A program made the position numbers and the translations under genes. Positions 24,591 through 34,204 of a stretch of DNA of 64,000 nucleotides are shown here, piece after piece. Location: assembly GCA_963575745.1 (NCBI GenBank), contig CAUYUJ010018059.1:312501-376500 (forward strand). The letters run 5' to 3'. The notes beneath the pieces were generated by a model. The model saw only the letters and a program-made list of their open reading frames with translations, ran no database searches and was not told the origin of the DNA. How positions within the stretch are numbered: position 1 is the first letter of the stretch; every line of letters begins with the position of its first letter. The DNA comes from Prorocentrum cordatum (lineage: Eukaryota > Sar > Dinophyceae > Prorocentrales > Prorocentraceae).

Positions 24591-27179
24591 ATGGCAGCCA
24601 ACGCCAAGTCTCACGGTCATCCAGTGGGCGCCAAGCCGTGGCCATGGAGGTCAAGCACACCAGCATCTGGCTCCTCTCACCGCCGACACCACGGAGGGCA
24701 CGGACAGCAGCAGCCACGGTACCAGCCCCAGCACAACCAGCACCACCACACCTCCTACCACGACGAGGACCGACAGCAACACAACTACGCCCAGCATCAG
24801 CAGCAGTATCAGTACGATAGCACCACAGCGAGAACGAAGCGGCCTCCCTCGAGACGACGCCGCCTGGCCCCCGAGGATACCACCAACGACCACCGACATC
24901 TACAAAAGATGACGAAACGACAGTTGGAGGTCACTGACAAGGTAATGCCCGCCTTGCTTTCGGATGCCAAGGGACATGAAAGTTTTTCTCTCCCTCCCGA
25001 CGAGCCAGACATACGTCGGGTCTGGCACGCGACCAAGGTGGCGAGGATGGCACGTCTTGCCGACCAAGTCCTCGGAGCCAGGCAAGCTCAAGTTGACCCA
25101 ACCCGCCTGATCGAGGAGCTGGCCATAGTCAAGACCATGCTACATCTATTGGACACGCCGACGGCTCGCATCGCTCAATATAGGTCTCAAGTGGAGTCAC
25201 GGATCCAGAGACAACAGATCGTCGAGAGCCAGCTTCACGACCTCAATAAGGAGCACGACGAGATCAAGCGCGAGATCGCATCCCTCAAGGCACTCATCTC
25301 CGAGGCCAAACAGCATCGAGAACATGCGGACCTTTCGGAAGACAGTTGTGACGGGGACGGAGAAGATGACGCGCGCCACCGTGTCAGGGGCAAAACACCA
25401 CACCCTGAGGGACGACAGCGACCACCAGTTCGTCAACCTGCGTCCGAGCCAGCGCCTGCTTCGACTACCAACGACGACAGCGACCTGCGGAAACTCATTG
25501 ACGTGCTGACGAGGAGAGTGGATGAGCAGCAGCGCAACCACGGGATACACCAACACCATCTGGCGTTTCTCCATCATGAACGTGCCGAATCTGATCAACA
25601 CGAAGCACAGCGTCAACTGCAGACCGAGCAGATTCAGGAGCTTTCGCAACATCTACAACACTGCCAGGAACAGTTTCAGCAAGCACAACTCCAGCAGAGA
25701 CAGTCGTACTACGACGAGATCCAAGTCTTCCGACGGCGCGAGGAGCGGCTCCGACACGAGGCTCGCGAATCCATCACGGAGAACATGGCTCACTACCAGC
25801 GGAAGGAGGCCTACCTGCGCGACCAGCTCAAGGAGGAGGAGTCAGCGCACCTCGCCACTTTCATCACCCAGAGGAAGCAAGAGGAAGAGACTTTCCGACA
25901 CCAGCTACACGAGAACGCCGAGATCATGGTCCAACAATATCAACAACGCTGCCACGAACAACAGCAACGTCTTCTCTCCGAGAAAGCTCAGGCTCAGCAG
26001 GACATCAGCAACATCGCGAGGCTTGAACAGAACCAGCTTCAGGATGCCAAGGAGCTACTTTTGGAGGAGTTCGGACAGGTCCAGGCTCAGAAGTACCGCA
26101 CTTTGACGGCCCAGAGCGAGTACAACAGCGAGATCGACAGGCTTCGAGGCACTTCCCGTGACATACAGCGCTTCGAGAACGAACTCCAGGAGCAGCACCA
26201 ACTCCAACTACAGGAGCACCTTCAGCAACACAGACAGGAGCGCGAGCGACTGCACTGCGAACTACAGCAAGCCCACGAGTTCGGCACCAGCATCGACGTG
26301 GACATCCTCAGGGAGCTCGACACACAACTCCAAGAACGAGACGAGGAAGACGCACGACTGCAAGCCCAAGCAGACGCTGAACAAGCACATGCCGACCAAC
26401 AGATTCAAGCGGCACTCGACCTGCTGACCCCACCTTCTACCTCCGAGGACTCGGGCTATCAACTCTACCTCAGAAACCGCGGCAGCAGCAGCGGTGGACA
26501 GCACAGCAGCAGCGGACAGCGCGGCAGCACACCACCACCACGACCGACACCTGCGACGCCAACCGCTACTCCGACCGCGCGACGCCCATGCCACGACGCC
26601 GACGACGCCAGCGTGCACACTCCAATCCCAGCCGACGACGACGACCTTTGCAGCCCAACCCCTGTTGCGAGCGACGCATATCCCTTCCCTGCCCCTACGC
26701 CATTACCTACCCCCGCCTCGCATACGCCGATTCCCACCGAGCAGCCTACGCCCATCGACTTCCACCCACCCGACCCGCAGAATGACCGACCCAGCTCAGC
26801 GCCACCACCACGCACCAGAAGGACAGACTCAACTCGGCACACCCACCCATCCACTACTCTTCTCATTGACATCACATCCGACGACGACGCACCACCACCT
26901 TCCACCCCAGTGCGCATTCCACTAGCCGACATATCCCCTACCGCACCGATGCAGCCACTCCTACCACCACCCCGCTTCCACCTCGCCACGCCCGACCGCG
27001 CCACCTCTGCTCCTCCACCCCGCACCGCTCTCCGAAAAAACGGATCATCTAGCCGAGCGGCCAAGCCCAAGAAAGTCCGTATCTGCGACATCGGAGACGG
27101 CTTCACAGACCCAGGAGACCGTGTGCCAGCCTTCCTCTACGACGAGGAAGCCCCTGCGGTCAACTCACCAAAAAACTAA
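24591..27179 (+). CDS. LINE ORF1: 862-residue coiled-coil protein
   Basis: This is the ORF1 protein of the LINE, expected to bind element RNA and form the retrotransposition particle in the cytoplasm. The frame is open from well before the element, but 24591 is the first in-frame ATG inside the element boundaries, giving 862 residues. Residues about 1-105 are His/Gln/Arg-rich and low in complexity. Residues about 107-165 form a globular-looking segment (MTKRQLEVTDKVMPALL). Residues about 165-610 are strongly heptad-like and rich in Gln, Glu and Arg, a long coiled coil with a short acidic break near residue 250. Residues about 610-830 are Pro/Thr/Ser-rich, and the last 30 are basic then acidic. 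I see no zinc knuckle or RNA-recognition motif. The last two sense codons and the stop form the frameshift site described separately. The ORF1 role is inferred from position and coiled-coil content. Confidence 0.9.
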   Translation: MAANAKSHGHPVGAKPWPWRSSTPASGSSHRRHHGGHGQQQPRYQPQHNQHHHTSYHDEDRQQHNYAQHQQQYQYDSTTARTKRPPSRRRRLAPEDTTNDHRHLQKMTKRQLEVTDKVMPALLSDAKGHESFSLPPDEPDIRRVWHATKVARMARLADQVLGARQAQVDPTRLIEELAIVKTMLHLLDTPTARIAQYRSQVESRIQRQQIVESQLHDLNKEHDEIKREIASLKALISEAKQHREHADLSEDSCDGDGEDDARHRVRGKTPHPEGRQRPPVRQPASEPAPASTTNDDSDLRKLIDVLTRRVDEQQRNHGIHQHHLAFLHHERAESDQHEAQRQLQTEQIQELSQHLQHCQEQFQQAQLQQRQSYYDEIQVFRRREERLRHEARESITENMAHYQRKEAYLRDQLKEEESAHLATFITQRKQEEETFRHQLHENAEIMVQQYQQRCHEQQQRLLSEKAQAQQDISNIARLEQNQLQDAKELLLEEFGQVQAQKYRTLTAQSEYNSEIDRLRGTSRDIQRFENELQEQHQLQLQEHLQQHRQERERLHCELQQAHEFGTSIDVDILRELDTQLQERDEEDARLQAQADAEQAHADQQIQAALDLLTPPSTSEDSGYQLYLRNRGSSSGGQHSSSGQRGSTPPPRPTPATPTATPTARRPCHDADDASVHTPIPADDDDLCSPTPVASDAYPFPAPTPLPTPASHTPIPTEQPTPIDFHPPDPQNDRPSSAPPPRTRRTDSTRHTHPSTTLLIDITSDDDAPPPSTPVRIPLADISPTAPMQPLLPPPRFHLATPDRATSAPPPRTALRKNGSSSRAAKPKKVRICDIGDGFTDPGDRVPAFLYDEEAPAVNSPKN

Positions 27180-27223
27180 CGAGGCCCTCGCCCCCTGGGG
27201 GGCAACTGGCCCAGGGGGAGCGG
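27170..27223 (+). promoter_or_regulatory. Predicted -1 programmed ribosomal frameshift site
   Basis: The ORF1 codons CCA AAA AAC TAA place the canonical heptamer A AAA AAC at 27170-27176 in the correct phase, directly before the UAA stop. Downstream, CCCCCTGGG (27191-27199) is perfectly complementary to CCCAGGGGG (27210-27218). Weaker pairing (27186-27189 with 27220-27223) extends the stem to within 9 nt of the heptamer, a typical spacer. Shifting by -1 gives CTA ACG AGG and an open frame into ORF2. Confidence 0.8.
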
Positions 27224-27322
27224 CCCAGCATCATACCAGAAGACTGCCAGCGCAACGACGGCACTTCCGACTCCTGCAGTGGTTACGCCGACGACGTCAC
27301 GCGCCGACTATTTGAGCCCCTG

Positions 27323-30300
27323 GTGAGCTCCGATTCACCATGCGACACTTCACAAGTTTCACCTACCCTCTCATCAGCCAATAGCGGCATGCGCGTTGGG
27401 GACAGCGCACCTCCAGATCTTTACGAGCATGGCGACATGTGGGAAATCCACACACCGCCCAACATGCTACAGCCTAGTAGTGGACCGTGGACCATCCCCT
27501 CGGCCTCTACCTCTCGCTTGGGGAGCGCGAGAAGGCTGTCTAACACAGATCCCACACTAGAACCACATACGCTAGCTGACCGACCAACTACCGCCACCCA
27601 ACCTCGACGGCAGCATGTCGACTCACATCCTCCACCAGCGGAAGCCCAGTCACGGTCGTTCCCGACGATGACGACGCCACCGCCTACGCCTCGAGAGGAA
27701 GCATCGCTTTGTGAGTACGACACGGGGGGGGCCTCCATTGGGTGCGGCCGTCTGGGGCCAGAACGACCAGAGCCACCAACAAGGCATCGACGCACTAGCC
27801 ATTTTGGCCAAGATGGCGATCGAGACCGACAATTTTGTGACTCACCGAGCCGGCCATGTACATCAACTTCCTGCCGGCTACAACCTCCCATTTTTGACTC
27901 CCTTGACGCTACCCAGATCCCACGCGGACAGACCGACCTGCCAAAGGCGGAGAGCCACGAGGCAATACGGCATGTTCGTTTCTCCCGCGAGGTTCACACC
28001 CGCGACCATCAGACCGACAATATCCTCTACCATATCGACTTCGACGAACAGGAGCCCTTACTCCAGCACCTTCGACGACTTCAGGCTCCCAGGCTTACCT
28101 TCGACTTTACCGACCGTTGCCACAACGAGGTTTCAGATTACATGGTGCGAACATTTCCATACCGACAGCTTCCACGAGATTCTCGCCTGTATTTATACAC
28201 CGACGGCTCCAAACACCCACGCCAACATGGTCAAGACGGATGGTCGGTTGTACTCGTCGGAGAAGACGAAGAAGGTTTCTCTTTTCAAGGCGCAATAGTC
28301 GGCAAGCACCGCGACTCCACCCTCGTAGAGATACAAAACCTCACGGACAACGAGACCACCTCGACATCCAGCGAGATCACAGCGCTCATCTGGGCGCTCG
28401 CCTACATCATCCACAAGGACATCAACCACAGTATCTCGGTCCACTCCGACTCGCTGGGAGCGATCCAACTGGCCAGGATGGAGGCTTTTACTAACCGCGA
28501 CGCCCACCTCGTGCAGCTACTGGTGATCATGTATTCGCACGTCAAGGAATATGTCGACCTGCGTCACGTTCATGCCCACGAGATGAACCCGTGGAACGAA
28601 GTTGCCGACGCCGCGGCCAACTACGCCCGCATCGAGGACTACCCGCACCCACAACCTGAATGGGCTAACATACTCAACGCGTCCCCTCAGCGCAGCTGGG
28701 AATTCCTACTTGACGCCGACAACCACACCAAGGACGCTTACCCATCCTTTTCACCTGGGATGCTCAAGGCCCAGCGCATCGATACCACGGCAACGACAGC
28801 TCACCTTTCGACACCAGCCAAGTCCACGAAGACCTCGACCGAGATAGATGTCAACATCGCCACCTATAACATTCAGTCAGGGCGCGAACCTGGCCACGGC
28901 GCTCGACGACGCAAAGAAAAGATCCACAAGCTCAGAAAGACTATGCTCAACCTGTACATGGAGGACCTCCACCTGATCGGCATCCAGGAAGCCCGCACGC
29001 CCTGGGGAGTTCGCAGCGGCAACGACATCACCAGCACGAGTGCGTACGCCTACCACGTCATCTCAGGGGGCCACGATCAGTACAACCTCGGCTGCGAGCT
29101 CCACATACTCACCAGCAAGCCGTACGGAAAGGCAGGAGCCAAGGACCTCTACTTCCGCCCCGATCAGTTCACCGTCATCGAGCACAGCCCTCGGCATCTC
29201 GTAGTAAGGATCGAAGCTCCAGGCTTTCGACATACAGTCTGCGTCGCCCACGCACCACATTCACGAGCCAAGCCACACGAGAAGGATATCTTCTGGGAGA
29301 TGATCGAGTGCGCAACTTCTAACCACAATATCAACATCTTCTTCATCGACGCCAACGCCCGAACGGGCAGCTTATGCAGCCAGGCAATCGGCGATCAAGG
29401 CTTCAAGCAAAAGGAGGACGACAACGGCGAACGCTTCCACAAGGTCCTGCAAGGCAACTCTCTCATCGCCGCGAATACCTTCAAAAGTGGAGGCCAGGAC
29501 CACTACACATGGGACTCAGGCAAGGACGTGCACAGACTGGACTACATAGTGGTTGGCCACGAGCTCTTCGACTCCATCTCCTACACGTCCGTAATGTACG
29601 GTATCGACACAGAACACGACCACTCACACAAGAACGACCACTTCCCTGTCAAGGCTAACCTCGCCTACACCGTCGAGACCGCCTACCAGCACGGCACGCC
29701 CAAGCTCGACATCGCTAAGCTCGACTCCGAGACAGCCAAGAACGACTTTCAACGACGCCTGCAGAAGATCCAACACCCCCCCTGGGAGACCAACCTCAAC
29801 GACCATACTAAGAGCATCGTCGATCAGATAAAGGACGCAGCCTACGCCAGCTTCAAGAAGCAGCATCATGCTCCCCGCAAGCCCTACATTACCGAGGCCT
29901 CCTACGCGCTTCTTCGATTCCGACGCACCCTCCTCAAGACGATCCGCATCGTGAAAAGGAATGGCATTGGCTCCAAGAAATCACGCAGACGGATCCGATA
30001 CACCGCGCACCTCATCGCAAACCAGTCGGCCTCAGCGTCCCCTGACGACGTCATCCACCTCATGGACATCCCTGGATATACTCAGCTGATGATCAAGACC
30101 ATCCTCTTCATCAGCCACGCGGACCCCGACCATACCACGGCTCCACACCACGACAGCACCTACTGCACTACCACCTTCACTACTGATCTTTTCGACTCAT
30201 ACATGAGCTTCATCCAAGATACCGACCGCGTTCTCAGAAACCGCCTCGACCACGACCGCGACGCCCACCTCGAGCGCTTCTCCGACAACATGATATTATC

Positions 30301-33300
30301 AGCCGCAGGGAACGCCCCGCGGCAGGAATGGGCAAACGTGAGGGCCTTACTCACATACGGCGGCCGCACACCTAAGAGAACTCCGACTCCCAAAATACGC
30401 CAAGACGATGACGGCGCTCCACTCACGACGCCACAAGCCATTGCGGAGCACGCCCTTCGATACTACGGCAACATCGAGAACGGCATCAACACCGACATCG
30501 AAGGCGTCGTCAAGTACTACAACAACAAGACCGCGCACACAAAGCCGATACCCCACATCGACAACGTCCAGACCATCCGCAACCTGACATCCGCCCTGGC
30601 AGCCGCCAAGAAAGGCAGACGCGGCGGACCCGACGGGAACACCGACGACATGGCACGAGCAGCGCCGCGCCAGATTGCCCGACTTCTGCACCCCATCATG
30701 ATGAAGATGCAACTGATGACGACGGAGCCCATTTCGGCGAAGGGCGGTTTCTCCACCCATTTCTCCAAAGGACAAGGACAGCTTCATCTGCAGAAAGCCT
30801 ACAGGGGCATCCTCCTGAACAACACTATTGGCAAGATCAACAGCAAGTTCCTGAGAGGCCTCTTCCGCGACATCTTACCCGACCTGCTGATGGATACACA
30901 ATGCGGCGCCGTCCCTCACAAGGCGACTGACTTCATCACTCACACCGCCTACACCTTCTTGGACGACTGCCGTACGCAGGCTCGCACGGGCAGCATCCTC
31001 TTCCTGGACTTGAAAGAAGCCTTCCATTCGGTAATCAGGGAGTTCATTTTCCAGCTGCCGACTCAGGAGGACGAGCTCGAAGACGTCATCGACAACATCG
31101 AGATTCCCATCTGCCTCCTCCCCTCACTACGACAACGTCTTCGCTGTCCAGCACATCTCAACGCCCACGTCGACGACTCTCACCTCTGCGCCCTCGTTGC
31201 CGACCACCACACGGCCAACTGGATGACCGCCAAGGGCACCGACGCATACGTGATCCCTCGCACCAGTACCAGGCCAGGGGTGCCATACTCCGACGCAGCT
31301 TTCAACATGCATTTCTCCCTAGTGCTTCAGGCCATCGCCGACGACACCGATGGGGCAGAAGACGGCGAGAGCGGCCACCACATCCGCCCCTGCGACAACC
31401 CGCTCTTCTCTACGGCTCCTCATCAAGGCGGCAAGCTGACCAACATGTCCTTCGTCGACGACCTCACTGACTTCAACTCGACCACCCGCCACTCCGACAT
31501 CATTGACATCACAAGAACTTCAGCCGAACGTCTATGCCGTACAGCCTTTACCTACGGGCTCAAGCCACACCCAGACAAGACCAAGGTCATCATCTCCTTT
31601 AACGGGACGGGCTCCAACGTCGCACGCAGCAGGCTCGCACAGCAGAACATTACATCAATCCAGCTGAGCATCATGTCGATTTCGGTCCAGATCACAGACC
31701 AGCACCGACTCTTAGGCACCATCCTAACCAACGGCAGCATGGGCCCCGAGGTGCAGAATCGCATGCGACGAACCGACGCTTCGGCACGAGCTCTTGAGAG
31801 GCAAATCCTAAGACGTCGACGCCTACCCCGCAAAACGAAGATCAAGTACGTGCACGCCCTCTCGACTGCCTCATTGACCTGCAACCATCACGTCTGGCCA
31901 GCACTGACCCAGACTGACCACCAGCGCATCTCCAATGCCTACTCGAAGCCCTATCGCACGGCAGCTGGATTACCCAAAGCTAACTCGCAGCTTCATCATT
32001 TCACGGCCACCGAAGTAGTAGCTTACACTGGCATCCCCGACTTCGACCACCACCAGTCTGCTGGACGGCTGCGATACTTACCACGGCTTCTACGACACGC
32101 TCCTCAGCAGCTCCTCCAACTGCTTGACAACCAGCGACGGAGAAAGGGCTCATGGACATACATGCTTTTCCAGGACTTCGACTTCCTGCGCACATACCTG
32201 GACGACCAGCGCTGGCCCACGGCCAGCAAGCTCGACTCCGACGCTTTTGCATGGGCTCGCACCACGCCGAAGCACTTCACCAACTCCGTCAACCTGGCCG
32301 TCACAAACTACATCCGCGCCTCCAAAGACCACGCCCACGCCGACAAGTTGACCAAGGTGCTCAGACCCGACGGTCCCATTGGTGCGGGCCCCACGCCATC
32401 ACGCGACAACGGCGCCAGCAACTTCATCTGCTACGAGTGTGGAATCGTTACCAAGACCAAGCAGGGCATGGCAATACATATCGGACGTGAACACCGACGA
32501 CCTGATCATCCGCGAAACTGGGCATCGGGTACATCGTGCAGAATATGCCGCCAGAACTTCCACTCCTTCGCCAAGCTAGTGAAGCATCTAACGACGGTCG
32601 CCCGATGCCGACGGTCATGGCACCTGTGGTATTTACAAGGACCTGCCCTCACGGAGGAGGACGTGGCCACCAATCAGGCGATCTACGCGGCCAGCATAGC
32701 CGACAACAAACGTAGAGGCCGCCCCGAACTATACCACCCTATCCCTGCCCATGCATCCGACGTCACTCCCTTACCCTCCCTTGACCTATCACCTTCACCA
32801 CCGCCATTCTTCCCGACTGTACCAGAGCTTACACCACCACCACCAGCCCACTACCCTCGTACACCGACCAGAAACCGATCTCTGCTTTACCTCACCAACA
32901 CCGATAGACACCCGAACGATCCGCTCGACATTACGGACCAACGACTATGCTACAATGGAATGGTGATGGAACGGGTTACTCTGACCTTCGATGATCTCTA
33001 CTCTGTCGATCACCCATCCCAGTACGACGTCCTCGACTCGATCCACCAGCACATTCGACAAGGCGTCTTCGCGGGAGTGATGATCAACCTCTCACCCAGC
33101 ACTTGGATCGACCAAGTCGATGGCGACCCGCACGACAGAACGGCAGCATCTTCCAGAACAACCACGGACCCTTGGGGCAGAGTAAACCTTGGAGGTGAGG
33201 CAGCCGAACGTCGACTGATCGCGAACCACCATGCCCGCCTCGCCATCCACACCTTCCATGCTGCTCACGTTGCCGAAGTACCAGCACTACTAGCGCAATC

Positions 33301-33670
33301 CGCAGCCCCAGCAGGTCCGTCGGTGATGTGGAATACTGAGCTGATGTTCTATGCTACGGAGAATCTTGCTACGAGACGACCGACCATGGCAGACGCCACC
33401 AGCAGCCTCTACGCCATCTACTACGGCCTCTCCCAGGAATACGGCAATCCCCTCGACGATTTCGTCACCTCCATTTTGGGCAGCCTGCCCCAGCTTGAGG
33501 TCGGACTGCAGCATGCTGATCCGACGACCCGATCTGGCCGTAACAGGGCCCATGATGGTCGAGACAGGCGCCCACAACGGCAAGACGGCCGTTGCGCTCA
33601 AGATGGCCGCCAGCCCCATCCTGGACACCCCCTCGAGGGCGAGGGGGGGGAGGACACGGTTCAGGCCTGA
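27323..33670 (+). CDS. LINE ORF2: RNase H, AP endonuclease, reverse transcriptase, zinc fingers
   Basis: This polyprotein nicks the target and copies element RNA at the nick. Residues are counted from the GTG at 27323. RNase H is at 285-440 (D294 in TDGS, E351, D376, D429). The AP-type endonuclease is at 508-785 (N516, E556, D676 and N678 in DANAR, D772-H773). The reverse transcriptase is at about 1090-1470: GPDG 1102, YRGILLNN 1160, D1229 in LDLKEAFHSV, RPGVPYSD at motif B, D1379-D1380 in FVDD, and HRLLG 1461. Zinc finger 1 is C1703-C1706-H1719-H1724; finger 2 is C1739-C1742-H1755-C1762. Residues about 1870-2060 resemble a domain in the 38 kb pseudogene. RNase H upstream of the endonuclease is unusual. 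The frame is open upstream to the ORF1 stop and lacks an ATG until 27389, so expression is probably by -1 frameshift (about 2,164 residues from 27176). Confidence 0.95.
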   Translation: MSSDSPCDTSQVSPTLSSANSGMRVGDSAPPDLYEHGDMWEIHTPPNMLQPSSGPWTIPSASTSRLGSARRLSNTDPTLEPHTLADRPTTATQPRRQHVDSHPPPAEAQSRSFPTMTTPPPTPREEASLCEYDTGGASIGCGRLGPERPEPPTRHRRTSHFGQDGDRDRQFCDSPSRPCTSTSCRLQPPIFDSLDATQIPRGQTDLPKAESHEAIRHVRFSREVHTRDHQTDNILYHIDFDEQEPLLQHLRRLQAPRLTFDFTDRCHNEVSDYMVRTFPYRQLPRDSRLYLYTDGSKHPRQHGQDGWSVVLVGEDEEGFSFQGAIVGKHRDSTLVEIQNLTDNETTSTSSEITALIWALAYIIHKDINHSISVHSDSLGAIQLARMEAFTNRDAHLVQLLVIMYSHVKEYVDLRHVHAHEMNPWNEVADAAANYARIEDYPHPQPEWANILNASPQRSWEFLLDADNHTKDAYPSFSPGMLKAQRIDTTATTAHLSTPAKSTKTSTEIDVNIATYNIQSGREPGHGARRRKEKIHKLRKTMLNLYMEDLHLIGIQEARTPWGVRSGNDITSTSAYAYHVISGGHDQYNLGCELHILTSKPYGKAGAKDLYFRPDQFTVIEHSPRHLVVRIEAPGFRHTVCVAHAPHSRAKPHEKDIFWEMIECATSNHNINIFFIDANARTGSLCSQAIGDQGFKQKEDDNGERFHKVLQGNSLIAANTFKSGGQDHYTWDSGKDVHRLDYIVVGHELFDSISYTSVMYGIDTEHDHSHKNDHFPVKANLAYTVETAYQHGTPKLDIAKLDSETAKNDFQRRLQKIQHPPWETNLNDHTKSIVDQIKDAAYASFKKQHHAPRKPYITEASYALLRFRRTLLKTIRIVKRNGIGSKKSRRRIRYTAHLIANQSASASPDDVIHLMDIPGYTQLMIKTILFISHADPDHTTAPHHDSTYCTTTFTTDLFDSYMSFIQDTDRVLRNRLDHDRDAHLERFSDNMILSAAGNAPRQEWANVRALLTYGGRTPKRTPTPKIRQDDDGAPLTTPQAIAEHALRYYGNIENGINTDIEGVVKYYNNKTAHTKPIPHIDNVQTIRNLTSALAAAKKGRRGGPDGNTDDMARAAPRQIARLLHPIMMKMQLMTTEPISAKGGFSTHFSKGQGQLHLQKAYRGILLNNTIGKINSKFLRGLFRDILPDLLMDTQCGAVPHKATDFITHTAYTFLDDCRTQARTGSILFLDLKEAFHSVIREFIFQLPTQEDELEDVIDNIEIPICLLPSLRQRLRCPAHLNAHVDDSHLCALVADHHTANWMTAKGTDAYVIPRTSTRPGVPYSDAAFNMHFSLVLQAIADDTDGAEDGESGHHIRPCDNPLFSTAPHQGGKLTNMSFVDDLTDFNSTTRHSDIIDITRTSAERLCRTAFTYGLKPHPDKTKVIISFNGTGSNVARSRLAQQNITSIQLSIMSISVQITDQHRLLGTILTNGSMGPEVQNRMRRTDASARALERQILRRRRLPRKTKIKYVHALSTASLTCNHHVWPALTQTDHQRISNAYSKPYRTAAGLPKANSQLHHFTATEVVAYTGIPDFDHHQSAGRLRYLPRLLRHAPQQLLQLLDNQRRRKGSWTYMLFQDFDFLRTYLDDQRWPTASKLDSDAFAWARTTPKHFTNSVNLAVTNYIRASKDHAHADKLTKVLRPDGPIGAGPTPSRDNGASNFICYECGIVTKTKQGMAIHIGREHRRPDHPRNWASGTSCRICRQNFHSFAKLVKHLTTVARCRRSWHLWYLQGPALTEEDVATNQAIYAASIADNKRRGRPELYHPIPAHASDVTPLPSLDLSPSPPPFFPTVPELTPPPPAHYPRTPTRNRSLLYLTNTDRHPNDPLDITDQRLCYNGMVMERVTLTFDDLYSVDHPSQYDVLDSIHQHIRQGVFAGVMINLSPSTWIDQVDGDPHDRTAASSRTTTDPWGRVNLGGEAAERRLIANHHARLAIHTFHAAHVAEVPALLAQSAAPAGPSVMWNTELMFYATENLATRRPTMADATSSLYAIYYGLSQEYGNPLDDFVTSILGSLPQLEVGLQHADPTTRSGRNRAHDGRDRRPQRQDGRCAQDGRQPHPGHPLEGEGGEDTVQA

Positions 33671-34047
33671 CCGACCTGGGCCGCCACCCGCGTGCAGGCC
33701 GTCATGGGGGTGGTTTCCCTTCCTCCTCAGGCCTTTAATGAGCCCCCTCCTCCCGCTCCATCTTGCCACCCCCATGCGGCCTCTCCCTTATCCTCCATCT
33801 TGTCATCCTCTTTCTTCCTTCCTCTGGCCGCTCGTCCCCGAAACTCCTGGGCCCGTTTTTCTCGGTCCTTTTCGGCCCCCGCCCCTCCCCTTTCGAAGCC
33901 AATGCGGCTTTCCCTTTGTCCTCCTGGCGGGGGTCTGTGTCGGGGGGTGGCCCCCCCTACGCGCTTTGGGCGCGCGCGCGTAGCTCCGGCCGCGCGGACG
34001 GCTGCGTCCGACAGGACATCGAGCCGATAGCGATAGCGATAGCGATA
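33671..34047 (+). other. LINE 3' untranslated region and CGATAG tail
   Basis: Pyrimidine-rich sequence to about 33900 is followed by a small hairpin (CGGAC at 33994-33998 pairing with GTCCG at 34005-34009, six-base loop). The final tract at 34025-34048 is four perfect CGATAG units. Short tandem tails in place of poly(A) occur in several LINE clades. The hairpin next to the tail could be the site recognised by the reverse transcriptase. Confidence 0.75.
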
Positions 34048-34058
34048 GGGGCCACACT
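34048..34058. repeat. 3' target-site duplication of the LINE
   Basis: GGGGCCACACT, identical to 24208-24218. Confidence 0.7.
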
Positions 34059-34204
34059 GCGCCGCTCTTGGCGGTGACCTCCCACGCGAGGTGGGTCCAG
34101 CAACTTGCGCGCAGTGCCTCGAGCACCGTTGTCGGGGGCGCGACTGGGGCTCAGAATCCAGCAGTGGCGAAGCGTCCTGGCTCGCCTATAGGCCTACCAA
34201 ACAA

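Larger units (their letters stand above)
24219..34047 (+). mobile_element. Full-length, apparently intact LINE (about 9.8 kb, two ORFs, hexanucleotide tail)
   Basis: The element has a 372 bp leader, ORF1 (24591-27179), a frameshift site, ORF2 (to 33670), a 377 bp trailer and a terminal tract of four CGATAG units. An 11-12 bp direct repeat at both ends is the expected footprint of target-primed reverse transcription. Both ORFs are uninterrupted and all catalytic residues seen are conserved, so the insertion looks recent and possibly competent. Only one copy is visible here; the other two retroelement remnants in the window are different families. The 5' boundary rests on the direct repeat alone. 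Confidence 0.85.

Noticed and set aside
27711-28298. 195-residue frame overlapping the ORF2 N-terminus
   Set aside because: Shadow frame of ORF2. The RNase H motifs are in the ORF2 frame.
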